Shown one piece after another: positions 18,932-27,921 of a DNA stretch of 64,000 nt. The number at the start of each line of letters is the position of its first letter. Position 1 is the stretch's first letter. Source of the stretch: Terramyces sp. JEL0728 (Eukaryota; Chytridiomycota; Chytridiomycetes; Rhizophydiales; Terramycetaceae). The notes below the pieces were generated by a model, which worked only from the letters and a program-made list of their open reading frames with translations, did not search any database and was not told the origin of the DNA. Where the stretch lies: assembly GCA_027603945.1 (NCBI GenBank), contig JADIIU010000077.1:1-64000 (forward strand). The letters are read 5' to 3'. A program made the translations under genes and the position numbers.

Positions 18932-21900
18932 ATGAATGAGGTCATTGAAAATTTTGAAATGTTTATAGACAGAATACTGGAGCTAGGGCTACTGGAACCA
19001 AATCCAGGTATATGAATAGTAAACAATTAGAATCAAACATTTTACACGAATTCCCTTTAGATGTCAAGTGTATTCTGATTTCAAAAGTCAACCATTTCGT
19101 TCTCAGCCCGCCAGCAAACTGCAACCCTTCAGATATTCTCACATCGCCAGCGCATGTCAACTTTATTATGGAATTCGTCGGACAAGGGTTCAATCTACCG
19201 TTGGAGAACATCAAGACCATCAGTGACGGATTGAATATTTACGCAAATTGGCTACAGATACCAGATTCAAGGCCAATTGTCATTAAGGAATTCGGGTTTG
19301 AAGCGGATTTCACTCAGAAATACTTTCAGACTATTTTCAAACATATTTCGCTGCTATTCCGAGCGCGAACAGCCCTCACAAAAACGAAAGAAGCGTTTGA
19401 CGAATTAAATGAGCATATCAATGAGCAAATTTCACTGTGCGAAAAGATACTATCGGCACTAAGGATATTTGTTCAGGATAACAAGAGTGAAATTACAGAA
19501 GAAACGTGGATGGTTCTGCTAAAAGTACTTTTGGGTACCGGAGACACCATATTAAAAACTCCAATCCAATCAAAGCAACTAGTCACAGCAGGCGCCAAAG
19601 TACCGCACGAAATGTCGGTGGAGCAAGTGAATTCGCTGATTGGGGATAAACTTTGTGAGGCTTTGATTAGGGTAATGATAATTAACAAGACAATATTTCA
19701 TATATGGTTCGAGTCCAAGCTTATTTCAATTGAAATGTTTGATCGATTAAAGGTAAGAGGTGACTGATTGCAGGCACATTTCATGACCTGGACACACAGA
19801 GTGCAGATGATTAACCAATGGTGCATAGAAGTGCTCAATCTAACACGAGTGGTTATTGCGGAAACATTGAAAACCAATATTTATGGAGATCACTCTGACT
19901 ACAGCCTGTACGAAATTTTAACCAAAGAGCAGCGATTCCCCTTGACGAATTTCTGCCAGAAAGAGATTATATATATTATGCCTGGCATAGAACAATTTGT
20001 AAGCTTGCTTTAAGTTAGACATGATCCAAAATCCGGTTGAATTGGAGTCGCTGAATTTTCAAACTGCGATATACGGATTATCGAAACTAGTGGATGAAAT
20101 ACACGCGTTTGATGTGGATATACCTGAAGTAATTATTACTTATAGTAGAAAATCACTATAACGGAATCTATTGTAAATGGGAATACCCTGTTACGTATGT
20201 TTGGAGAGTGGCTGTTTGATGCTGCAGCTGCAAGTAAACCCGGGTATGAGGCTGGAAGAGCTGAAGCACTGGCGGTTCTGTGTCGAATATTCAACAAGCT
20301 GCAGAGATACGAAAAGTTCCATGATCCATATTTGGAAAAATTCTATGTTGTCCTCCAAAAAGGGCTGAAAGCGGATTATCTCTCTCTTACTTCGATAATT
20401 TTGAACAGCAGTAGATTATTCTCAAATGAACTATCCGGGTTCGGAATGCTGTTCCCAGATTACATACAGGCATTGTCAAGGATTATTCCAATAGTTCAAG
20501 CAGCCCCACAAGACTTTTTCGGGCAAAAGATTGATTTAGATGAATTGCGTCGAGGGGCTTATGTGGTTCTCTCTGCAATGGTGTTTTCCTTGGACGGATT
20601 TAAATTTATCGAAATTGACCATTTGCCCTATCAACCACAAAGTAGCGCATTAAGCGCACAGTTTGTCACGATGGTACGATATAATAACTCTAGGCTCAAG
20701 ATCTGTACAAGTTTGATCACGAATCCACGGTAACATTCGAAATGGTAATCGCTCTTTCACAAGTAGCTGAAAGAAAATGTCTTGATATTGTTCTTGGAAG
20801 CTCTAGTGTCAGAACCAAACATCAAAAACTGCCGATATATTCTGAATTTAATATCTTGTTACGCTGTACATGAATCCAAAAACAATCCAGATATTTATGT
20901 TGTGTTTATTAAAATTATCCAGGAGAAATTGATGCTCAGCGATCATTGGTCTCAAGAGATCATTCTGGCAGCATTTGATCTGCTTTCTCTATTTTCAGTT
21001 AATATGCCAATTGAAAATGAAAGTTGCCAGGTAATCAACCAAATTTATTCAGAAATGTGCCAGAGATTTGACTATTAGTATATGTCACTATGTCGAGCAG
21101 TTGCTAAAGTCAGATAACTTGGTACCTATTCAAAGTAGAATAGTAAGAGCTTTTGATTTAATTGCAAAATGGTCGTTACTGGGCGATTGGATTCAGGAGG
21201 ATAGCGGTGCCAAAAAGATTGTTATCAGCGCTCTAGTCAGAGGAGTCACCATACTAGATAGAGAAAATCCATACTCTATGGTAACACCGCGGAGCACAGA
21301 ACCTCCCGAAGTACAAAACAAGTATTTGTCCGCAGTTACAATGGCAGCACTATCCAAATTGTCCGACTCATTCAAAGCAGAAGGTCCATCTTATAACCAG
21401 TCTTCGTTTTCAAATACAATCAACGGATTCTTGCAGACCAATTCGGCAGTCAACTCATCCAGGATTAAGAAACCACTACCAAGGGGCAATCCCACGACAA
21501 AGAAGTTTGGGAGACTTCGACTTAGTTACCAAAATTCCGGTATAAATATGGTTAGCACTGGATCAAAAGATGGTGGTTTTGGACTCCCTACCTTTGCAGT
21601 TTTATCCACCGAAATCCAAATCAAAAGTGCCGCGGAATCAGCTCTGTCCCTGTTGTACATTAGACTTGGAAACTTTCCGCCAAAAATGTCCTGCTTGGGA
21701 ACCACGCAGTTAAATTCAGCCTGGGACGAATACAAAGAATCGAAACGCTTAGCAAATGCAAGACAGGCATTGCAGACCACCTTTCCAGATGAACCAAAGT
21801 CCATGTCGGACTCTAATGGCATGATAAGATATTTTGCCTTCCAAAAGCGCTTGCTCCTAGGATTTGTGGAAAGACCGCAATGGGATAAAGGTTACACCAC

Positions 21901-23410
21901 AAACCACTCTCCGACAATTGCTGTTTCATTCAGGGATTCTAACGGCTATTTCTCGTGGCTAGGTGAATTTCAGTATTTAAATACAAATCCAGAAGTCAAC
22001 ATACGGCATTCCAACTACTGCTCTCCTACTACTTTAGAACCTGCGCAATTGCCGGAAAGTGAGCCAGTCGAAACAGAATCCAAAGTGGTAATTGCCAAAT
22101 CACACTTTGCCCCAACGCACTATCCTACAATATTGAACGCATCTGCAATAATAGAGCTGAATAGTGTAAATGAAGCGAACGTCCCTGTAGTCGACACATG
22201 TTTTAAATCTATACCAGATCTTGCATCCGCCACCAACTATTTTGACATAATTAATTCCGCAAGCGAATTCGAGAGAATACTTCCAGGCAATGAAAAGTAA
22301 AAAATATTAACGACAGAGCATCGGTTGCAACCCCACATCCAGTTGTCAACGCAATCAGCAACTCTTTCATGTAATTATATTTAATGCTAGTCCTCAAACA
22401 TACCGATTCTTTATGGCCACAATTGGCGTCCTGGATTACCAACCAAATTATAATTTAATTCTTTCGCCGTTGCCGATTACCAACCATTTTTTGACTGATT
22501 TACGAAAACTTGACAAAATTTCAGAGTAATTAGCGACTCATTTAGGCGAGACTGTTATTCAATATCAGTACTGTGCTGCAATTCTGGAGATGATAGTTTA
22601 TCGCTGATTTTGGAGTCGTTGGATTCTATTAGTAAGGAATACGAGAAATTCCTATGGTCCTTGGGCAGCCCAATTCATTTACATTCACATCTAGGATACA
22701 GAGGCAATCTAGATTCAAATATCTGTCCAGTAGCACCATACTTTAGTAATATTAATATGCAAGTGATCTTCAATGCTCCATACCTGTTCAAAAAGGACGT
22801 GATTGGGAACAGGCAGTTTTCGTGGAAGAAATTCCACAAAGGCCTGGTTAGTGCGGAAAGTGGTGGGTCGGTTGATGATTTAACTAAAACTCAAACGAGC
22901 GAAAATTATAAAAGACCGCGAGCTCAAACTGTCCTGATAAATCCACAGAGCGAAGCTGGAAAAGACACCTTTGAATGGGTTTTGGAGAGAGACTCGGTAA
23001 TCATATTATGGACGGAAGATTTGCACAACATACTAGCATTTTGTCAGGATTTGCCAGCGAATATCATAGCAATTCTGGTTGTCCACCCTTTAATTAACAC
23101 TAAAGGATTATTCACAATCAAAATCATTGGCAGACCTGGCGTATTGGAGGAAGTATTGGTAACTCTCAAGCTAATGCTAGAATGCAGGGCCGCTGCTAGA
23201 TGACAATGTTATTGCCGAGGAGAGTTTGGCGACACTAGTCAGGCATACGGCAGTGAATATTTACAAATCCAATTTAATTAGCAAGAATGGATATAGGAGG
23301 CCGTAATATTTCATTAACCTAGAAACATGGCGAGAAGACAGGCAATTGAAGAACTATGCAATAAGCACATTGGGCAGAATGGTATATATGCAAATTTATT
23401 TACAAAATAA
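18932..23410 (+). CDS. RALGAPB: Ral GTPase-activating protein beta-subunit-like, 1410 aa, 13 exons
   Basis: Exons: 18932-19007, 19031-19752, 19774-19998, 20015-20128, 20149-20673, 20694-20744, 20767-21030, 21053-22296, 22317-22370, 22391-22525, 22546-23158, 23181-23302, 23323-23410. Introns are 16-23 nt and frame is continuous throughout. The first ~1100 residues are helical HEAT-like. The C-terminus carries the RapGAP/tuberin-type domain: YEKFLWSLGSPIHLHSHLGY, DSVIILWTEDLHNI, then GPLLDDNVIAEESLATLVRH, the typical tuberin/RalGAP end. RalGAP-beta is the scaffold partner of the catalytic alpha subunit for Ral/Rheb-like GTPases. No catalytic Asn-thumb motif is obvious, as expected for beta. The final intron adds a conserved tail (RRQAIEELCNKHIG...YANLF). 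The 16-nt intron at 19999-20014 is exceptional. Confidence 0.85.
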
Positions 23411-23474
23411 ACCTTCATTCATTCACATTGAAATACGTCATGTAACGCGTAAGCAACTAACACTTTTTCAAAGC

Positions 23475-24004
23475 ATGTCGAGTACATATAGAGAGCTGAA
23501 AGCAGAATTCGAAACGTTGATTGGACAATGCAAACAAGTCAAATCGGAAAATGAACGTTTGTTTCAAGATTACCAGGCAAAAGTACTCCAAGAGTTTGCC
23601 GCAATTACAAAGGAAAGAGCGGTGTTTGAAGATAACTGGGAGAAGCACTTGCGTGAAATTCGATTAGGCAAAGCCATACTAGTAGGTTTAACTGATGTTA
23701 GAGAAAAGAAATCCAAGGCGATGAGAAAGAAATAAACGAAGAATCTTTTTGCGACTCGAGCAATACGCTATACACCGAGGACGGCTCTACAAACCACGAA
23801 GATGACCAATACGGATCCGAGGATGATTCACAGGAATTTGCATTGAATCAGCTACACTCATTTCACGCGCAAAAGACCATAAAAAGAAAATTGCGATACA
23901 AGATGCATGAAAAGATGCGCAATCTAACTATTCAAAGTCTTGGGAGTATTATAAAGACGATTGATTTGAATGTTGACTCCAAACAGACCGATTGCAAAGA
24001 TTAG
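23475..24004 (+). CDS. coiled-coil protein of unknown function, 169 aa
   Basis: Exons 23475-23681 and 23702-24004 (20-nt intron). The N-terminal half is a heptad-rich coiled coil (about residues 5-80, YRELKAEFETLIGQCKQVKS and following). An acidic central patch (STNHEDDQYGSEDDSQEF) and a basic helical C-terminus (KRKLRYKMHEKMRNL) follow. No known domain is recognised. It begins 64 bp after the RalGAP-beta stop and ends 18 bp before the convergent trefoil gene. Possibly a structural or adaptor protein. Confidence 0.7.
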
Positions 24005-24022
24005 AATAAAGTAATTTACATT

Positions 24023-25219
24023 TTATTGGTTAAAGTTTGGATGGAATGAGTTTCTATTTCTATTTGAGAAACCGGACACTTCGGATCCACCTGTTGACTC
24101 TGTTGGCGGCATGTATGGCATTCGCGGGTCTACTGGCGGCATATAAGACATGCGTGGATCAATTGGGGGCATGTAAGATGCTCTTGGATCAGCAGCTGGA
24201 GGCATATACGACATCCTATGAGCATAGGGATCGGTGGATGTTGGTGGAATATAAACACTTTGTGGGCCGGAAAAGCCTCCATATCCCATTTGAGCATCCA
24301 TGAAAGCATTTGAGTTTGGATCGTAAATATATCCACTTGGATGATAAGCTGGAGATTGATAAACGCTTGCCGTTGGGGGATAATATGGGGCTGGATAGGT
24401 TTCTGGAGTGTATGTTTCTTCTGGATAGGTTTCTGGAGTGTATGTTTGTTCTGGATAGGTTTCTGGAGTGTATGTTTGTTCTGGATAACTCTGGCCAGCA
24501 GGATTAGCATATGCTTCTTGATGAATCTGGTCCTCAAGATTAGGATAGCCGTCGTACATTTCCTTGGGTGTTTGCGCAATAGACCCTCTATTATTGATTT
24601 CTTCAATTGGCTCGATATTCACAGTGGTTTGAGGGACGGTTGCTTCGGATCTGGCTTTAGCTCCAAATGATGGAACAGCAATGACATTTGATGGATCGAC
24701 TTTTGGCTGTTTCCTAAGCAGTGACATTGGTTTAATTGAAAGTGCGGATGTATCGATTGATCTACCGGCATATTTGGAGTAAATTAAAGAAATTGCACCA
24801 AGGAATATTACAGCACCAATGACAATCAAGCCAATGGTTACCCCGCTTGAAATACCAGTTTCAGCTGAAGAGGTTGCAGCAGCAGTGGAAGTTGCAAAGC
24901 TAGTAGCCGCAACAGAAGTGACTGGATTGGTTGTTGTTGCAGGCTGGACTGTTGATGAAGTTGCGGTAGGTTTGCTTGCACTAGTTTTGACAGCAGCGGT
25001 AGTTTTTGCTGCCTCAGTAGGAATCACATTCAGTATACTGCTAAATACATTTGCTGATAAAGGCTGGAAACAGTTTGGTCCATTGCCATCAGTAGAATAA
25101 CAGCACCCTTGCGCCAAACAAGATTTCTGGTTTTTGGCGTTACAGGACACTTTATCTGCATCGCTCACGGAACATAACTGACCCAATACGGTGGTTAATA
25201 CCAGGAGGACTTTGTACAT
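24023..25219 (-). CDS. trefoil (P-type) domain single-pass membrane protein 1, 398 aa
   Basis: Signal peptide MYKVLLVLTTVLGQLC, then a trefoil-like six-cysteine domain (Cys16, 26, 34, 39, 40, 50; CLAQGCCY...PNCF). A Thr/Ser/Ala-rich, likely O-glycosylated stalk (~65-120), a transmembrane helix (VTIGLIVIGAVIFLGAISLI, ~125-145) and a long Pro/Tyr-rich cytoplasmic tail follow. The tail contains 10-residue repeats (TYTPETYPEQ) from a 30-bp DNA repeat and many YMPP and PxxPR motifs. Intronless. It is a paralog of the next gene. Trefoil domains bind carbohydrates or mucins in animals; here a receptor or adhesin role is inferred from architecture only. Confidence 0.8.
   Translation of the reverse strand: MYKVLLVLTTVLGQLCSVSDADKVSCNAKNQKSCLAQGCCYSTDGNGPNCFQPLSANVFSSILNVIPTEAAKTTAAVKTSASKPTATSSTVQPATTTNPVTSVAATSFATSTAAATSSAETGISSGVTIGLIVIGAVIFLGAISLIYSKYAGRSIDTSALSIKPMSLLRKQPKVDPSNVIAVPSFGAKARSEATVPQTTVNIEPIEEINNRGSIAQTPKEMYDGYPNLEDQIHQEAYANPAGQSYPEQTYTPETYPEQTYTPETYPEETYTPETYPAPYYPPTASVYQSPAYHPSGYIYDPNSNAFMDAQMGYGGFSGPQSVYIPPTSTDPYAHRMSYMPPAADPRASYMPPIDPRMSYMPPVDPRMPYMPPTESTGGSEVSGFSNRNRNSFHPNFNQ
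24391..24480. repeat. 3 x 30-bp coding tandem repeat
   Basis: Copies at 24391-24420, 24421-24450 and 24451-24480; the last two are identical and the first differs at one base. They lie in frame in the minus-strand trefoil gene and encode the 10-residue repeats of its cytoplasmic tail, so copy number may vary between strains without breaking the frame. Confidence 0.9.
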
Positions 25220-25248
25220 ATCTATTAGGAGTTTGATTGGTGCCAGAC

Positions 25249-25256
25249 GTTATATA
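25249..25256 (-). promoter_or_regulatory. TATA box of trefoil gene 1
   Basis: TATATAAC on the minus strand, about 30 bp upstream of the ATG at 25219. Confidence 0.5.
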
Positions 25257-25387
25257 TGCGCCGCTGAGTCGCCTCTATGAAGCCCTTGAAACCTTGAAAC
25301 GCCCTCACCGCGAAGGACTGGGAAGTGTAACACCTTGAAACATTGACCGTGCAACAGAAAGATGCAATTACAGTCACGTAAAAATGT

Positions 25388-26347
25388 TTATTGAGGATAA
25401 GGAGCAGAATACCCAGAAGGCGGAGGAGTGTTATTATAGTTTGGATGATAAGTCTGCGGTTCTACGTGTGACTGAGGATAGGCGTTATAGTTGGTTCCAA
25501 CAGCACTTCCAGCATACTGTTGGTTATAACCATTGTTGTAAAACCCAGTGGCATTTTGGTCATAGTAAGGTTCAGATTGGGGGTAGCCTGTATTTGACTG
25601 TTGATAGCCAGCATTAGATGCAGGATACGCTTGAGTTGGGGGATAATAGTCTGCAGGATAAGAGCCATCTGGATAGGCTGTTGCTGGATATTGAGCAGGT
25701 GCTTCTGGGGTTGGCGGTTGAGGGATGGCAACTGGGCGTTCGATTGTATATGCAGCATATTGAGGTGTAGGTTCAACAGCAGCAGCGCCAAAAGGACTAG
25801 CCTTTGGAACCAAAGAACCACCACCGGCTCCACTATTTGCGTTTGGTGAGAGACTTAATTTGCTATCGCCAGTCTTTCTGGCTTTTGAAATATTATGATA
25901 CATTAAAGTTCCTACGCCAAATGCAACAAAGAAGGCCGCAATACCAATACCTACCCATACACCAGATGAAATACTGCTTGGATTAGACGTTGAAGATGCG
26001 GGAGTGCTGGTTGCAGAAGTGCTGGTGGTTGGAGTAGATGATGGGTCTAAGGTTGTAGTTGCATCGGGTGTCGCTTTTGTCTTTGGTGGTTTTGTGGTGG
26101 TTTGAGGAGCATCAGTTGTAGTTTGTGGGGAATCAAGGGTTGTGGTTACGTCTGGAGCTGCAGGGTTGAAACATGACGGAGTAAGACTGAATAATCCTTG
26201 GTCTTCCCAACAACAGCCTTTCTTTTCACAGCTACTTTGCGAAGTGAATTTATTTCCGCATTCAGACTTTTGTGAATCACTGACGGCGCACTGGTCGCTG
26301 CTCTGACCAAACACTGATACTACGAGGAGTAGCAAGAATCTCTTCAT
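25388..26347 (-). CDS. trefoil (P-type) domain single-pass membrane protein 2, 319 aa
   Basis: Start taken at ATG 26345-26347, directly before the signal peptide (MKRFLLLLVVSVFGQSS). A canonical trefoil domain follows: CAVSDSQKSECG, then SSCEKKGCCW and PSCFNP, with all six cysteines. Next come a Thr/Pro/Ser stalk (~55-120), a transmembrane helix (GVWVGIGIAAFFVAFGVGTL, ~128-147) and a ~170-residue Pro/Tyr/Asn/Gln-rich cytosolic tail (YPQSEPYYDQ, PPPSGYSAP). It has the same architecture and orientation as the gene just downstream, so the two form a tandem duplication. The tails are low complexity but differ in sequence. Function inferred as cell-surface recognition; no enzyme domain. Confidence 0.82.
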   Translation of the reverse strand: MKRFLLLLVVSVFGQSSDQCAVSDSQKSECGNKFTSQSSCEKKGCCWEDQGLFSLTPSCFNPAAPDVTTTLDSPQTTTDAPQTTTKPPKTKATPDATTTLDPSSTPTTSTSATSTPASSTSNPSSISSGVWVGIGIAAFFVAFGVGTLMYHNISKARKTGDSKLSLSPNANSGAGGGSLVPKASPFGAAAVEPTPQYAAYTIERPVAIPQPPTPEAPAQYPATAYPDGSYPADYYPPTQAYPASNAGYQQSNTGYPQSEPYYDQNATGFYNNGYNQQYAGSAVGTNYNAYPQSHVEPQTYHPNYNNTPPPSGYSAPYPQ

Positions 26348-26452
26348 TCTTTCTATTTTCCAAGAAAACTGTTCCAATGCTTCTCTTTTGTTGGAGCCCG
26401 ATCCGCGTTTGTTTCAGACGTAGCCTTTCAAATCAATGTAAAAATATAATAT

Positions 26453-27145
26453 TTATTCTCCAGAGTCCACCTTTTTAGGAGCAGGGGCAGGAGTATGAAG
26501 CGGCTCCATTCGCAAGATTGTCTTGTAAGTCACCAGCATTACAAATATAGTCAACAGGAACCCTAAGTTAGGATGAGTTACTGGATACACTGGTTTTGGT
26601 CGCATTTTTTATTTTGCCCATCCTTACTTCTAATTTATCAACCTGCAGATCAATCCTTTCTTCAGCCAGCTTAAGCTGATCAAGTAAATCTGCTGCTTCA
26701 ACTTGAATTCGTGATTTCTCCAAGTTCATATCCAACCGCACTCCGGCATGCACTCTATTAATATCATCCCTAATGTTCCCTTTGACTTTATCTACATCAA
26801 ACTTGATTCCATCTAGATTCGACTTTAGCATTCCAAAATCCTTTTGCTCTAATAGTTTGATGTCCGTTTGTAGTCGTTTGAGTTCCGACTGCGATTCTCC
26901 CATAAACTTTTCTTGCTCCTTCTTTAAAACTACATTAATCTACGATTGCCTAGCGATTTGGAACTAGCTTGTAGGGATTCCTCAATCACTTCGGAAATCA
27001 AGGAAACAAGTGCTTCTGCTTCTGGTTTCTTGAATCCTTCCGCCGTTAGTATATTTATATATTGAGAAACTTCAAAATTCTGTCTTTCCGACGATGCAAA
27101 TCTGATGGATTTTTGTGCCCATCGTATACTCTTTAGCCATTTCAT
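26453..27145 (-). CDS. MCUR1/CCDC90 (DUF1640) family mitochondrial coiled-coil protein, 217 aa
   Basis: Exons 27145-26950, 26929-26582 and 26562-26453. The N-terminus (MKWLKSIRWAQKSIRFASS) is a mitochondrial presequence. The conserved head ILTAEGFKKPEAEALVSLI is followed by a long coiled coil with the family motif DINRVHAGVRLDMNLEKSRI and a C-terminal membrane helix (FLLTIFVMLVTYKTIL). Family members sit in the mitochondrial inner membrane (MCUR1, yeast Fmp32). The first intron (26930-26949) is best read as a 20-nt GC-AG intron; a 14-nt or 32-nt GT-AG alternative also keeps frame, so residues at that junction are uncertain. The second intron is 19 nt. Confidence 0.82.
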
Positions 27146-27257
27146 GATTTGCAAGTCACGAGTAAAAATAATTTCATATCTATTGAGCTTTAACTGCCAA
27201 AAGGACCGAGTTGGTGAATATCTGATAAATAATTGGTTTATTAACAAGAATTTAATA

Positions 27258-27527
27258 CTACAATTGCGGCAATGGACAACAGGCTGTAATTCCTGGTTGC
27301 GCTGCTTGGGCTTTTGTTTGTTTTGGAGTGTCGGTATACATTCCACCGGCGGTATAAGTGCCCTCAGCTGTATCAGTATGCTTAGGCGACTTTGTCTTTG
27401 GATTCTTTGAGTGTGTGACTGTAGGAGCAGGATAATCCATAGTTTCGGTTGGGTAGGCTACTTTAGTAGTTTTCTTTCCGCTTGTAGCGAGAACAATAGA
27501 TAATACCAGATACAAGAAAGAGCGCAT
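27258..27527 (-). CDS. small secreted protein, 89 aa
   Basis: A clear signal peptide (MRSFLYLVLSIVLATSG) precedes a Thr/Lys/Pro-rich mature region (TKSPKHTDTAEGTYTAGGMY) ending in ACCPLPQL with a vicinal Cys pair. Intronless, with a strong TATA box. No family recognised. Features match the small secreted, possibly effector-like or wall-associated proteins common in fungi. It lies between the MCUR1-like gene and fungalysin. Confidence 0.6.
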   Translation of the reverse strand: MRSFLYLVLSIVLATSGKKTTKVAYPTETMDYPAPTVTHSKNPKTKSPKHTDTAEGTYTAGGMYTDTPKQTKAQAAQPGITACCPLPQL

Positions 27528-27548
27528 GCTAGCATTGATTCTTTTGAT

Positions 27549-27556
27549 TATTTATA
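27549..27556 (-). promoter_or_regulatory. TATA box of small secreted protein gene
   Basis: TATAAATA on the minus strand, 22-29 bp upstream of the ATG at 27527. Confidence 0.55.
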
Positions 27557-27921
27557 AGGCCAACCAAAAGGAAGCTTTCTCCCGTTCCAGATACCGAATC
27601 ACCAATTTTCAGATTGTGTCATTGGGAAGAGGGGGTAGAGGTACTAGTCTGTCCCAGATTATTATAGAGCCATTTCCAAGCTCTGGATTTGTGCTTGCAG
27701 GCTTCAAGGTACTCGTGCCTTTGGGCTATTGAAGGATCTCTTTGTGAATAAGCAGCGGCTCAAAGCTTGCATTTGGTTTGTGCTATCACTGGGGTACTAG
27801 ATCAATGTACTAGATCTTTCAGAAAACAGATTCCATTTGCTAGACTTTAATCATCATTAGAAACAGTTAAAGTAAAACTATCATGCAATTAAAATACAAC
27901 TTGAGGATTAAATTAGGTTTA
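27557..27921. other. 365-bp intergenic region
   Basis: Lies between the small secreted protein promoter and the fungalysin 3' end. No convincing ORF, RNA gene or repeat seen. AT-rich 3' sequence toward 27900 contains likely poly(A) signals for fungalysin. Confidence 0.5.
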
